This document shows positions 33,482 through 45,211 of a stretch of 64,000 nucleotides of DNA, in pieces. Each line of letters opens with the position of its first letter. The first letter of the stretch is position 1. The stretch is from NCBI GenBank assembly GCA_036674765.1, contig JARVKI010000008.1, positions 310,001 to 374,000 of the forward strand. The letters run 5' to 3'. Origin of the DNA: Seiridium cupressi (lineage: Eukaryota > Ascomycota > Sordariomycetes > Amphisphaeriales > Sporocadaceae). The translations under genes and the position numbers were made by a program. The notes under the pieces were generated by a model. It ran no database searches. It was not told the DNA's origin and worked only from the letters and a program-made list of their open reading frames with translations.

Positions 33482-34438
33482 ATGGCATCTCTTTTATGGC
33501 CCCAAGAGTTTGGATTCTTCCAATACCTGAGGCTGAAGGCCACAGTGGTCCTTTACAGAATAATGGTGATCTTCTTGGATCCGTTCATGATGCGTCGGGA
33601 AAGACACTTGGTATCACCCGAAGTACGACTGGAGCGCATCAAGATTCCATCGCGCGATTCGGGACGATATATCTCAGGCGATTTGTATTACCCACCGGGC
33701 TACTCTTCATCGCCACCCACACCACTGCTCATCAACTGGCACGGCAGCGCCTTCATAATACCGGCATTGGGCCACGATGCTGTGATCTGCTCCCGCATCG
33801 CCCGCGAGGCCGGAATTGTAGTCCTCGATGCTGATTATCGGAAAGCGCCAGAGCACCCTTTCCCCGAACCGCCGCAGGATGTCGAAGACGTGCTCAAATG
33901 GGTCACGACGCAAGGAAGATTCGATCTCCAGCGTATCGCAGTCATGGGCTTCAGCGCCGGCGGCTGTCTCGCCCTGGTCGCGGCCACAGCGTTCAGGAAG
34001 AAATTTGCTCACCTTATCAACATGCCACTGGCCATCAGTGTCTACCCTACGACTGACCACACCATTCTTGCTGAGGACAAGAAGGTACCCAACCCGATCA
34101 AGGCCATCCCAACCGGAGGAATGCGTTTGATGACCGACTGCTACGTCCCCAACAAAGATATGAGAAAGAATCCATTAGCGTCGCCCATGTTTGCTGACCC
34201 GGCTGATTACCCGGATATGACCGCCATCATTACAGTTGAGGGCGATACGCTGCGACCGGAAGCGGAGGCGCTGGCTGACGTTTTGGAGAAGAATGGGCGG
34301 AACGTTTTCAGACACAACATTTTGGGCTTTTGGCATGGCTTTGACAAGTGTGCAAAGAAAGGAACCGTCGAATGGAATAAGAGAGATGAGTTGATTGACA
34401 TGATGCTCAATCTATTGAGGGGGGCGTTCAAACTATGA
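33482..34438 (+). CDS. alpha/beta hydrolase of the hormone-sensitive-lipase type
   Basis: Esterase/lipase-like hydrolase, 318 residues from ATG 33482. The oxyanion-hole motif is INWHGSAF (HG), the nucleophile elbow GFSAGGCLALVA (Ser), the acid likely VEGDTLRPEAEA (Asp), and the histidine FWHGFDKC, all in the order of the HSL family (alpha/beta-hydrolase fold 3). DADYRKAPEHPFPEPPQD is the conserved YRLAPEHPFP-like segment. The N-terminus (LRLKATVVLYRIMVIFL) is hydrophobic and may anchor it to a membrane. The frame is open 34 codons upstream of the ATG, so an upstream exon is possible. Substrate unknown. Confidence 0.9.
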   Translation: MASLLWPQEFGFFQYLRLKATVVLYRIMVIFLDPFMMRRERHLVSPEVRLERIKIPSRDSGRYISGDLYYPPGYSSSPPTPLLINWHGSAFIIPALGHDAVICSRIAREAGIVVLDADYRKAPEHPFPEPPQDVEDVLKWVTTQGRFDLQRIAVMGFSAGGCLALVAATAFRKKFAHLINMPLAISVYPTTDHTILAEDKKVPNPIKAIPTGGMRLMTDCYVPNKDMRKNPLASPMFADPADYPDMTAIITVEGDTLRPEAEALADVLEKNGRNVFRHNILGFWHGFDKCAKKGTVEWNKRDELIDMMLNLLRGAFKL

Positions 34439-37061
34439 TGTAAAGTGTTCTTATCCGTACAGATGGCAGGGATCTGTTTGGACAGGCTCAGGACTTTAGC
34501 ATGCATATTTTATAAACTATAGATTTGCTATTAGAAATCGAAAATATTTCGCCAGCTTAAGCAAAACCCGAAGGGCATGTCTTCATGGTTTGAGAGACAC
34601 CATCACTCCTATAGCACTCAGTGCATGCCAAACCCTCAATGATAGCAAATGACCATGCCTGTATCTTAATATGACCACTAATTCTCCATGCCACAATGTT
34701 CTAGGTTATTTTCCCTCTGAGGTATTTGGTCAAATAAAGGAGAACTTGGCTTGATGACCTTAGAAGTTTGAAGACAATCCACTAAAGAAGTTTATCCTCG
34801 GCGTCGTTTCTACTCGATCCTAACAGGTTGTGGGAATAGCCCAACCATTTGAGGCTGCACACGTTTTTCAGTATATCATTATGCGGGACATCTCTTGAGT
34901 ATCCTCGCGATGTTGTGGGAAACTAAGGTCATACGATTCGAGTGGTAAACCTAGTGACCACATACACACACTTTGCCAATGCTCATCGAAGTCCAAGTAG
35001 CATGCCGTCAACCTGATGGGCATGGCTTGAGCTTAAGCATTGTCAGAAAAGCTAGCCACTCATATCAAACGGCTGAACGATGACAGAAATAGCAAGTTTT
35101 GAGATGGATAGTGCGGAGTCAACCACTTGATATAGTCTACAATTCGTCCTTGGCCATGCTTGATAACGAGAAAGCCAGCGAATTTGCTTGGAAGTGGCCT
35201 GAACATTACTCGTGTCTAATGTGGTGTCTAAATATGATATCTCATATCGTCTGATAACTTCGTCGCATCATCATTCATGGATGGAAGTGCAGACTCAGGT
35301 TGGATAACACTTGTTCGTATCGCGTGGGTGAACTAGAGTCTTCTCAAAATGAGATTCTGAAGAAGATAACATAATACTCGACATTGATACTGATATCATA
35401 CTTTGTTGTCATATCAGATCCCCTTCTTGAATACTCATCCTCACCTCACGCTCCATCCTTATACATGGGTTCGAGCACTGCAATCTGACAGGAGCTATGT
35501 CTTAGGCCAGTGCTTGGGACAATTATTCAAATGGCCTGTAGTGAGAAGTAGACATCTGCAATCGTGCCACGGTTAACGGAAGTATCGATTGTCTCGTTGT
35601 TGTGGCCCGAAATGTGCTTTGTTTTTCCAGAAGCATATGCATTTGTAACAAGGGGATTCTCTCTCCCCCCTCTGCGCTACGAAAAGCTGAGGTTGTTACA
35701 GAGGCATATAGCAAAAACAAATTCCTCTGGACTGGAATCCCATGGCACAGGCGTTAGAAATACTATTATTCCAATACTTTACTATATAGTCTGCATGGCA
35801 ATTCATGCTCATCATTCCCACGGAGTTGCCGGATTATCGATCTCAACATGCCTGCCGAATGCAGCCAAAGAGATGTTCCCGATGAATGCTATATTAAAGG
35901 GTGGACAACGAATGCGAGTGTTGGGGTCTTTGTGTTCACATCATGCTCAATAATATGGAATATAAATCATAAGGAACAAAGGGCCAAGTACAGTTTGATA
36001 CCCCTTTTCGAAAGAGGTCTGGCCGTTTAACCTGACCCGGAAGCGTCGAAAGCATCGCTTCATGCGATAAGAGGTGGCAGGTGAAGAGGGCCGCAATAGA
36101 TTTTTAGAGGATTTAGATGAGAATGCTACTAACTAAAAGTAGGCGCTGTCTCGAAAAAAAATAAATAAAAGAAAATTGGGACACCAGTTGGCCGGTGCAT
36201 TTGGTTTTAGGCCCGACACCGTCGCAACTTTGCTTGACCCGCTTTACGGCAACACTCCTTTGGACCATCACGACGTCGATGCAAAAGAGTATCTTAGGGG
36301 TGGATGCAACTCGTAGAATTGATATCGAGATCGTCCCCTGTATCATCTTGATAAAAGACTGCTGACCTGGTACAATTTGATGGATGCAAGCATGCTGTCG
36401 TGGCGTTTCTGTGGGTAGATTCCTGTTGCGAACACTTAAAAGTACACCTAAGGTTTTTCTTGCTCGGAGCTTTTTATTTTTATTTTTCCAGTTTCTGCTA
36501 CCAGAGGAAAGCATTAACCTGACATCCCCTCCTCGCACCTGCAGATTCCATTCCACTTCTCTTTCTTGTCGCGAAATCCACCGACTCGGTTGCCATCACA
36601 AGTCACAATCAATCCCAACTGCATCGCCGCCTGATTGACAGGAATTATAACATGTTCATGGTGACTACCGGCGCCCGTTTCTTGTATTTCTCAATTTAGA
36701 CTCCATTTTTCTCTTCTCTTCACCTGCACTGAGAAGAATAGGTTGCATTCAGTAACCTGGCGTGTTTTCCGTGAGACTCCTCGTCGTTACCCGGCCACGT
36801 ATGGATCTTGCTGCACCACCACGCGATTAGAGGCAAAGGAAGAAAAAAAAACTAAAAAGTTTTTATGCCTAAAGAGTGAAAAAGAAAAACTCGAACAATG
36901 GCGCCGAGATCAAGGCACTCCACATCAAAACAGCAGAATGCTGCACCCACAAGCCATTTCATTCCCGACATAACAAAAATCGCCGATGTAGGTCAAATTC
37001 ACTCTTATTATTGCATTATCTTGCCGTCTGGATAAGGCGATTGTGATTCAAGGCCCATGCC
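34439..37061. other. 2.6-kb gene-free stretch
   Basis: Only short frames without recognisable motifs occur here. The last 500 bases contain pyrimidine- and A-rich tracts (36470, 36840) probably belonging to the promoter and leader of the next gene. No repeat or RNA gene was recognised. Confidence 0.45.
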
Positions 37062-38123
37062 ATGTTCTCTCACGGCCTCTCAATTCACGCGACAATCTCG
37101 GAGCCAATCGCGCCCTGGGATCTACCTCGCCATTCAACCTTGACCTTTAACTGCGGCAGCCAAGCTAACACCTCTTCCCAGATGGCGCCGCCTGTGATAC
37201 CAGCGCTTCCGAATGGGACTCATGTAAGCACAAATGGAGAGCCCGAGAACCAGGAGTCGGAACAAAATGCCAGCTACGAGCACGTTGTAGATCTAAACGA
37301 GATGACGCGTCGTCAGCTGGATGAAGACATCAAGGCTTATCGTTACGACCTCAACTTCAGCACTGAGATGCTGAAAGACGCCAATCTGAACCTTTCCACC
37401 CAGGACACGCGCGTGATTCAGTTTCGCATTCTTGACCTGGGCCATCAGATCCGCCATTGTCAACATCGGATAGAGCAAATTGACGCGCAAATCGTCCAAC
37501 CTGTACCCGCTACAAATGGCCAACGCACCTTCTATTATGAAGCAGCTCCCAAGCGCCGTGCTTCAGGCATGCCCACCAACGGGACACCAGGACCAGCCAG
37601 CAAGAGGCCGCGGATATCGAATATCGCTACGGATGCAGATGAGACCATCGAGGTCGAACCTGCCGATGGCAACTCGGTACAACGACTCGGGTACTGGATG
37701 TGCCATCTCTGCACCGCCAACAAGTACCTGAGCGCTGGCCAAAACCGAGTGCCCAGTGCTCCGTGCAAGTGGCCGCTGCGCGATGTTAGCAAGATGTTGA
37801 CGCATTTCCTCGATATGCATACCGAGCATGATCCCGAGGAGAGATGTGTCGAACTTGGCAATGCACTGGCCGCAAACCGTGAGTCGCTTCTGACAATCTC
37901 TTGATTCTACTGCTGACGATGCCTAGGCGGCCCTTTCGAGTATTGGCTCACAAGAACAAAGCACCAGAAGGTGCGTGATAGTGATATCATGGACGAATGT
38001 ATCAACTCGCTCCAGGCAGGCGGCGTGCCCGAGTCTCTCAAAAAGATCAACAGAGCCGCAAGCGTTTTCCCCAATGCTATGAGCATGAAGGAGAAGGCTG
38101 AGGATAGCTCTATTGTAGCCTAG
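37062..38123 (+). CDS. uncharacterised fungal protein with zinc-finger-like C-terminus
   Basis: Not recognised. Exon 1 is 37062-37878, intron 37879-37926 (48 nt, GTGAGT...CTGAC...CCTAG), exon 2 37927-38123; 337 residues from the first ATG, or 297 from the ATG at 37182 (MAPPVIPALPNG), which looks the better start. The N-terminal half forms a probable coiled coil (MTRRQLDEDIKAYRYDLNFS, then QIRHCQHRIEQIDAQI). Next come a basic segment (KRRASGMPTNGTPGPASKRP) and a module with paired Cys and His: YWMCHLCTANKYL, APCKW, LTHFLDMHTEHD. The stop is TAG at 38121. Directly behind it the same frame stays open for 54 more codons with coding-like, basic, Ser-rich content ending at TGA 38286-38288. Confidence 0.75.
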
Positions 38124-38288
38124 CGAGCTCGCAAGACGTCCAAAACGACTCTGCGGGTTGGGACCAGCTCGTCGGCTCCAAGTTCAAAGCATCCCGAGAC
38201 TACCGCCAGCTCCGAGTCATCGCCTCCGGCTAAAGGGATGAGCATCACCTACAAGATGCCCTCCTATAAAGCTCGACGTCGAAGATGA
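38124..38288 (+). other. in-frame open extension behind the UAG of the preceding gene
   Basis: 54 sense codons follow the TAG in the same frame (RARKTSKTTLRVGTSSSAPS, later SSESSPPAKGMSITYKMPSY, ending KARRRR) and close with TGA. A recent CAG-to-TAG change shortening the protein is the simplest reading; programmed stop-codon readthrough is the alternative. Confidence 0.55.
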
Positions 38289-38843
38289 TTAGGAGAGTGT
38301 CACCAGCCCGACGCATTTCAGCAAGCCCTGGAAGCGATTGGTCCAGGGACATGGTGACGAATGGAACTAGCGAGCGAGAGAGTGTGTGTGTATATGTTGG
38401 CGGGAGAGAGGGAGAGACGTGCTGGGATTTTGAGCGAGACGACATGGATGGAGGATGTATTTGTATGATGAGCAAGGGCGCTAAGCGAGCTGGAATTCGA
38501 GCATCTGCATACATTTCTTCGATGATCCTGTGACTATGTTGAATGATGAACGGACTACGGACTGACATGTTCCCCAGTTGACACAACTTCCCTTTTACAG
38601 TGTTGTCCTTGATTTATGTGGAATACTCCCTGAATTGTCTTCAACGCTAAGTACTAAGATCAACGTCTTCGCTGGGTTCCTCACTTTGAACACCAGGCAT
38701 GGTGATTCTTCAGTGCGCGGAAGCTACAGCATTCATATGCAAGCAACCGGTTGCATAGTACTTATCTCAAGCTACACATAATCCCGGGCCATGTGTGATA
38801 TGAGTATGGGCAGGACACTCAGAGTTTACGATGGCAGCTTTGT
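38289..38843. other. convergent intergenic DNA
   Basis: 3' flanks of the zinc-finger-like gene and the phosphoribosyltransferase gene. No gene seen. Confidence 0.5.
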
Positions 38844-39494
38844 CTAAGTGCCTCCGATCATAGTCCATTGTCCATCCTTCCCTCTCTCGAACTGTGGAAT
38901 ATGTCCCAGTCCGTGAACCAATGCGGCATCCTCGCCTCCCAAAACTCCCTTCCATTTCCACCCTTCCGTCAACACCACTCCGACACCGACCACGTCTCCC
39001 TCTGCCTTTCGAACCAACTCCAGCGCCCCCTTCATGCTTCCCCCACTCGCCACCACATCGTCTACCACGCACACCCTCCTCCCCCTCAACAGCGGGACGG
39101 CCGCCCTGTCGAGCAGGAGCGTCTGCGAACCTTTCGACGTGATACTAGAGATCTCCACCGCAAGGGCGTCCGAGAGGTGGATCTTGGGTGATTTCTGCAG
39201 GATCACATAGCGCTCTAGTCCCAGGGCCCGCGAGATCTCGACGGCGAGGGGGATGCCGAGAGTCGCGGGCGCGACGATGATGTCTGGGCTCAGGGGGCGC
39301 AGCAGCGAGGCAAGCGAGGCGGCGATGTGCGCGAGGAGGGAGATGGGGTGGTCTATGATCATGAACAGCGAGATGGCGAGGGTTGGGGAGATGGGCACGA
39401 TAGGCAAGGTTAGATCACGGCCTGCGAGGTCAAGGGTGTGGGTTTGCCCGGAAGCGGCGGGCGAGGACAAGGAGGATTCGGGTGCCGTGTCCAT
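38844..39494 (-). CDS. phosphoribosyltransferase (adenine/xanthine type)
   Basis: Single-exon 216-residue type I phosphoribosyltransferase, transferring phosphoribose from PRPP to a purine-like base. The PRPP-binding loop is VCVVDDVVASGGSM at about residues 140-153. PDIIVAPATLGIPLAVEISR and the Lys-containing YVILQKSPKIHL are as in adenine and xanthine phosphoribosyltransferases. ATG 39494 (MDTAPESS) is used; the in-frame codon at 39518 is GTG. I see no signal peptide. Fungal genomes have a separate housekeeping APT, so this may be a salvage paralogue. It is divergent from the MFS pseudogene. Confidence 0.88.
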   Translation of the reverse strand: MDTAPESSLSSPAASGQTHTLDLAGRDLTLPIVPISPTLAISLFMIIDHPISLLAHIAASLASLLRPLSPDIIVAPATLGIPLAVEISRALGLERYVILQKSPKIHLSDALAVEISSITSKGSQTLLLDRAAVPLLRGRRVCVVDDVVASGGSMKGALELVRKAEGDVVGVGVVLTEGWKWKGVLGGEDAALVHGLGHIPQFERGKDGQWTMIGGT

Positions 39495-40658
39495 AACGGC
39501 CAACTGCTGTAGCTTCACGGAGTTTCAGCTAGTCACATTCTTGAGTAGTACATATTCAAGCCGCCGTTGAAGGCCGTTGATAAGCTTGTGCCTTTCAATA
39601 CCGTAGGGTTCGGGCGAGACCGAAGGGATGTGGGGCTTCATGTTCCAGTCTCCTCGAAAGAGTTGACACTGTTCCTGTTACACATTTACTCTAAAGCATC
39701 GTGCTACTAGTCTATCGATATCGAGCACATATATCTTCCTTGAGTCATGGCCTCTCGTTCTCAGTCTCGCTTGAGTTCCTAGTGCTAGAGATCTTACCGG
39801 CGCACCCGTTCATGACCCAGAGCGAGAAGCGGTAGAGTTTTTCTGCCAATGGCTGACTGATTAGGAAGCACGACCTCTCTGTCTGCAATGGAGCAAGTCA
39901 GCGCGACGTACATGAGCTGAACGATCAATACTGGAACGATTATATGTTATCAATGCCAGAATAACGCTTTGCAACGCCCAAAGGCGTCCTGATAATGAAT
40001 GTGTCGGTGATCTAGAGGTTCGAGAGCTTACGCGCCGCTAGCGCTGCTAGCGAGCAGATCCACACATCCGCGTCAACGTCATAGAAGAGACACATTTTCT
40101 ATGAATCATCTCCCTATGCTTCTTTTTGATATGGACCTAACTTATCCTGTCGGTTTGTTCTACCGGGGCCATACCATTTCAAGCCATTCGAGACCCTTGG
40201 CATACGATAATGTATCCACATGCGAGGTACGATGCGCTTTACTCGCATCTAGGATTCCTGGGCGAATCGCTGCCACTGCAGCCCAGTGACACCAGGGCCA
40301 TCGCTCTACTGCAGACGAAAGACAGACTCCCGTCCTAGGCCTTTCGGGCCGCTGACAAACACATGGTATTTCTAGACCGATAGTTAATATTTAATTGCCG
40401 TAGTCAAAGTTGATCTCCCGTGGACTCCGGACAACTATTGAAGTCCGAGTCGTTCGATCGCGGTGGGTGCCTTCCTAATCTATGACGTTTCGGTTGGAAG
40501 GAATACTGCCTGCGCGTTGAGTCTGTGTGAAATTCTGCGATTGCGTCCGTACGTAAATATGGGCTTGATCCTTCTCCCTGCCATTGCCTGCTCATTAGCG
40601 TTGATACTGTGATAATCTCGACTGTAACACGGGCCCAACAGCCTCTGAATCATAAAAG
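39495..40658. other. divergent intergenic region, phosphoribosyltransferase / MFS remnant
   Basis: 1.16 kb with only short frames. GC-rich CTAGC repeats occur near 40035-40050 (GCTAGCGCTGCTAGCG). No gene seen. Confidence 0.45.
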
Positions 40659-42508
40659 ATGCGCGAGCTCTTACGCGATACGGTGTTCAGTCACACTCTA
40701 CGCCTCATAACGGGCGGCAGGGTTTTCAAATACCCCGAGGAGCTTGACCCTTCGCTATGGGAGAAATACGTCCACTCCGAGAAGTCGGCCAATATAGCCC
40801 ACCACGGCCAGATCGAAGCTCCCGAGCCATCATCGCAAGAGAACCTCGCGAATGGCGAGCGCGATGAATCGCCTTATCCCCGCGACTCATCAGCCACGGC
40901 CGTCGATCATGACACCGTTGCCAATGGGGAACGGAGCCGCCATGTTGATCCCGAGAAGGGCAAAGACTACTACATCGTCGATTGGTACGGGCCGAACGAT
41001 CCAGAAGTATGCTCCCGTCCCCGTTCCTTACATATCTCAATTTGAGCGGTCACTGACGATATGTTTCAGAACCCTCTGAACTGATCCCACGGCAAGAAGT
41101 TCTTCGTGACCTTCGAGATCTGCTTCCTGACCTTCAGTGGGTACATCGGATCCGCCATCTCCTCGGCCGGCATCGTGGACGTAATGTCCCACTTCGGCGT
41201 ATCCCAAGTCGCTACAACGCTTGGCCTCACACTCTTTGTCGCTGGCTACGGTTTGGGCCCCATGCTTTGGAGTCCGATGTCAGAGATCCCCCAAACTGGA
41301 CGAAACCCAATCTACATCATAACGTTGGCTCTGTTCGTGGTGTTGCAGGTTCCTACCGCCCTGACGACCAACTTTGGCATGCTGCTAGCTTTCCGATTCC
41401 TGACTGGCTTCATTGGCAGCCCGAGTCTGGCTACTGGCGGCGCAAGGATTGGTGATATGTACAGCCCGGCGAAGCGCACATATGGTCTTGCCGTCTGGGG
41501 TATGGGCGCAGTCTGCGGTATGTCTTCGACCATATCTCATCCTTAGCTACAATGAGCTGACATCTTTCGTTCAAGGCCCAACTCTGGGACCCCTGGTCGG
41601 CGGCTTCGCAGCAGAAGCCAAGGGGTGGCGCTGGCCCATCTGCAAACATCCTGTACCGCCGCGCCCGACGCCTCCGCAAGCTCACCGGCAACGACAAGCT
41701 GATCTGCGAGCCAGAGCTTCAGGGGCAGGAGATGACGGGCAAGGATATTCTGCAGATGACGCTGGTGCGACCCTTCACACTCTTGTTTGCTGAGCCGATC
41801 GTGCTTGCGCTCGATCTATACATCGCATTGATTTATGGTTTACTATACATCTGGTTCGAAAGTTTCCCGATCGTGTTCGAGGGCATATACGGCTTCAGCC
41901 TCGGGATCGAGGGCCTCGCGTTTCTCGGCATTCTTATCGGAGTATTCGTCGTCCTGCCGCCATTTGTTTGGTACCAGCACAAGTACATCGAGCCCAAGTT
42001 CAATGAGAATGGTGAGCTGAAGCCCGAGTGGCGGCTGCCTCCCAGCTTTGTTGGCGCGTTCGCCATCCCAATATGCCTGTTCTGGTTTGGGTGGTCGTCG
42101 AGACCAGATATCCACTGGATCGTGCCCATCATTGGCACGGCGTGGTTCAGCATCGGCGCGTTCTTGCTGTTCAACACGGTCATGAATTATCTGAGTGATG
42201 CATATCCCGCTCACGTAGCGAGTGTCCTGGCCGGGAACGACTTACTGCGGAGCATGGTTGTTGCGGGCTTTGTGAGTTTTACCCCATTTCCAGCTGCCTA
42301 TACGAATGCTCGCTACAAGTTTGCTATTTCAATACTAACGCTCTCCTAGCCGCTTTTTGCGTCAGCGATGTACAACAATTTGGGCGTCAACTGGGCTAGC
42401 TCCACGTTGGCGTTCATCTCTATTGCATTTATTCCCATACCATTCGCGCTGTTCAATTATGGAGAATGGATTAGGCACAAGAGTAAAAGGGCAAGGCATG
42501 ATCTATAG
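40659..42508 (+). pseudogene. MFS drug:H+ antiporter (DHA1-like), disrupted
   Basis: A 12-helix major-facilitator multidrug or polyamine exporter at the plasma membrane in its intact form. Segments: 40659-41006, 41070-41517, 41576-42271, 42350-42508, with canonical introns of 63, 58 and 78 nt in phase. Family marks are the NPLN(W)S-H preceding helix 1, GYGLGPMLWSPMSEI, RFLTGFIGSPSLATGGARIGD (short span of helix 4) and GPTLGPLVGGF. Two lesions. The tryptophan codon after NPLN is TGA (41082-41084). At about 41634 the sequence jumps from AKGWRWPI directly to the NILYRRARRLRK segment in another frame, deleting roughly 25-30 residues (helix 6 region). The second half reads openly from there (MTGKDILQMTLVRPFTLLF to RHDL). 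Full-length transporter cannot be made. Confidence 0.88.
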
Positions 42509-42995
42509 CAGGACGAAAGCATGGGGCATTTGTATAAATTTTAGATCATCACGCAGAGATTGAAGGGACAGACTAATGAGAAAGGCCACGAAATGATACA
42601 GAACACCAAAGTCCATTGACAAAGTAATTGAACATGCCTTGTATTAAGGAAGCCCATTGGATATCTCATTACACTCTTGGCCCCAAATTACGAACTGCGC
42701 CAGTTGTTGTCAGTGGGCAATGTCCTAATTGCATAAAAATGGTATCTGCTCCATGATGGCACACCAAAATGCCAGACGCAGGACAGCAGGCGAAACCCTG
42801 GCTGTAAGAGACGAAAAAGATTGAGGCTGGACGAATGGCCATTAATTAAACAACAAAACTCCGACTACCTCTTATGCCTATAAACCCCCAAACTCCTTGC
42901 CAATGCAGATTTAGATCCAATGACCTTGCGCTATGCCAACCATGCGACAAAGAGAATCTAAGTCTTATACTCGAAAAGCACACAGCAAATGGGTA
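42509..42995. other. convergent intergenic DNA
   Basis: Between the 3' ends of the MFS remnant and the kinesin gene. No gene seen. Confidence 0.5.
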
Positions 42996-45211
42996 TCATA
43001 CGCGTCCGGACACTAGTCCTTCGTATGCTCTCTCGATAGCGCGTCCGCCCATTCCAGGTACGCCACGCAGCTGCGCCAAGTTTTCTATCATACTTCCTTC
43101 CACGCTGAGGTAGTCGACTAGGTCTCTCGCCTTCTTGGGTCCAAAGCCCTGTAGTCCCATGATGATGTTTGCGTCTCCCGAGTTGATGATGTCGAGCAGC
43201 TCCTGCATCTGAGGCGTAAGAGGCGTCTCATCTAAGGCAGGCATGACCTTCATGGCCTTCGCTTTCTTTGTCTTTTGTCGGCTAGGGATAACGCTGTCGC
43301 CATCGTCCTCAGCTGCATCGGCTTCGTAGTCCTCATCTTCAGTATGCCGAGCGGCCTTCTTCTTTCGCACAATGGGTGACAAAACCTCGTGTACTGCATC
43401 CGTCACGTCTCGGTCTTCTCTCTTTGCAGCAATCTTGGCCTTTAGTTTCTCAATCTTAGATAGCAGCTTCGCCTGCCCCGGGAAGTAAGGCAGTGCCAGC
43501 TCATACATCTTGAGAGCACTTGAATCCTCGCCTCGCTCCTTGTGTTGTCTAGCCATGAGCAAGAAACGCAGACCTTCAGACTTTGCGTCATCGTGGCGTC
43601 CATCGTCAATGCGACGCTCCAAAGCGTCTAGACGTTTTTGTACTTCGTCGCTGAGTTCGGGCTGCGGTGGAGCAGCTTGAGTCCGAGATGCCAGTATCTC
43701 AGCAACCTTCTTCTCTACCATGGCTTCGATATCCTCGGCGGAGACTGTCGGTGGACTCGGCTTGCTTACTTGTACAGGTCTGCTGGTGGGCTGCGGTAGA
43801 AGCATCGTGTGAGCTGGGCGAGTGATCTTTGTAGGTCTGGCAATGCCCGACTCCTGCTCTGAAGGTCGTTTCTGTAATACAGTAGTTCGTTTGATAGCAG
43901 TATTGGCTGGGCGGGGTGCAAGCGCTGCAGGCTTTGCTCGATCAGTGTAAACGTTGAATGACTTCACCGGCTTGTCCACGGCCGCAATCTCCTTCTCTTT
44001 CTCCTTAGCAGCAATTTGGCCAGATGCAACATTATGGGCGTTGGCAAGAGGCCGCAGCGGTTGGCGGTTCATGCTAAGACCGGAGCTACCAGAGTTCGTA
44101 CGCGGGACTTGCTTGTAGACAATCTCGTTCTCGATCTCTCGGACTTCGATTCGCTTTGCTCGCGAGCTGACATTCAAACTGCTCAACGTGTCAAGGTGGT
44201 AGCTGCGTAGCGGTGCAAGATTAAGGATCATGATAGTGATGCCATTGTTCTGACCAAGCGACAGGATTCTCGTCATCTTGGATTCCCGGAACGGGATTCG
44301 GCGATCACCTCGAGAAATCGCGTCGATGCACTGGCTCAGCACAAACAAGCTCTTGTTGATGGCAGCCGACTCGACCAGGCGCTCCTTGTTGTTCTCCGTT
44401 CTCCGGTTGTCCTCGGACCCAGCCAAGTCAATGGCTGAAGCCATGCTCTCACGGACCATATCGCCGGTAGTTTGGACAAGCTTCACTCGCAGAATAGCAT
44501 GGCTTCGACTGCTGTGAGCATTGAGCTTGGTGGCAGCGGTAATACGGTTGTTGTTCGCCTCGATGTACAGCTTCTCAAAGTCTTTCAGGTCTTCACAAGG
44601 TCTTTCGGTCAGACCAACAACATGGGTCTTTCCATTGGCTTCTCTTAAAGGCAGTCCTGTCGGGGTTCGCTTCTCAAGGGGCTCGAAGAGATCGAAAACC
44701 TTGTCGTTGTAGATCTCGTAGTATGACAGAGCGACTGTTACCGTCGTCTCGCCATTCGTGTCTCTCGAAATTCTCTTTGCTCTTCGGTAGACGCCGCTCA
44801 GCAGTCTGGGAATCACCCCTCGGTCTGCCAGCTTCAGTCCACCGCGCATCGTATGTGTTTTGCCGGTTCCGGTGACACCATACGCGAATATCGTGACGTC
44901 TAATCCTTGGAAAAGGGCCTTGAGGTGGGGGGCAACTGTGAGATATCGGGTTAGACTGTTGTGGTCGCTTCCAATCCAGAGCCAGCTCGTCCGCCCATAC
45001 CTTCAGCTGTGAAGAGATCTTCCTGGGTGGTAGGCTGGTCGTACACGCTGTTGAAAGCGAAGGTGAACTCCTCGGCCTCATTCTTGGGGCTCGGGATGCG
45101 GACAAGCGTATTGGGCTTGCCATCGTCGGTGCTCGCTGCGTGTACGATGATGTCCTTGTCCAGCTCTTGTGGGAGCAGGGGACGGATCCGAGCGACTACC
45201 CGGACAGACAT
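42996..45211 (-). CDS. kinesin-10-like motor with C-terminal helix-hairpin-helix
   Basis: Microtubule motor with the layout of kinesin-10 (KIF22/Kid, a chromosome-binding motor). Exon 1 is 45211-45001, intron 45000-44936 (65 nt), exon 2 44935-42996; 716 residues. The motor starts at the N-terminus (SVRVVARIRPLLPQE). The P-loop AYGVTGTGKTHT lies at about residues 88-99, switch I SSRSH near 212-216 and switch II DLAGSE near 240-245. A Pro/Ala-rich linker, short coiled-coil segments (EVQKRLDALERRIDD) and acidic/basic patches follow. The last 70 residues form a helix-hairpin-helix DNA-binding module (IIMGLQGFGPKKARDLVDYL, LRGVPGMGGRAIERAYEG), as in Kid. All catalytic motifs are intact. Expected to act in mitotic chromosome positioning. 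Confidence 0.94.

Noticed and set aside
39495..39518. Longer phosphoribosyltransferase start at 39518
   Set aside because: The codon is GTG; the first in-frame ATG is at 39494.
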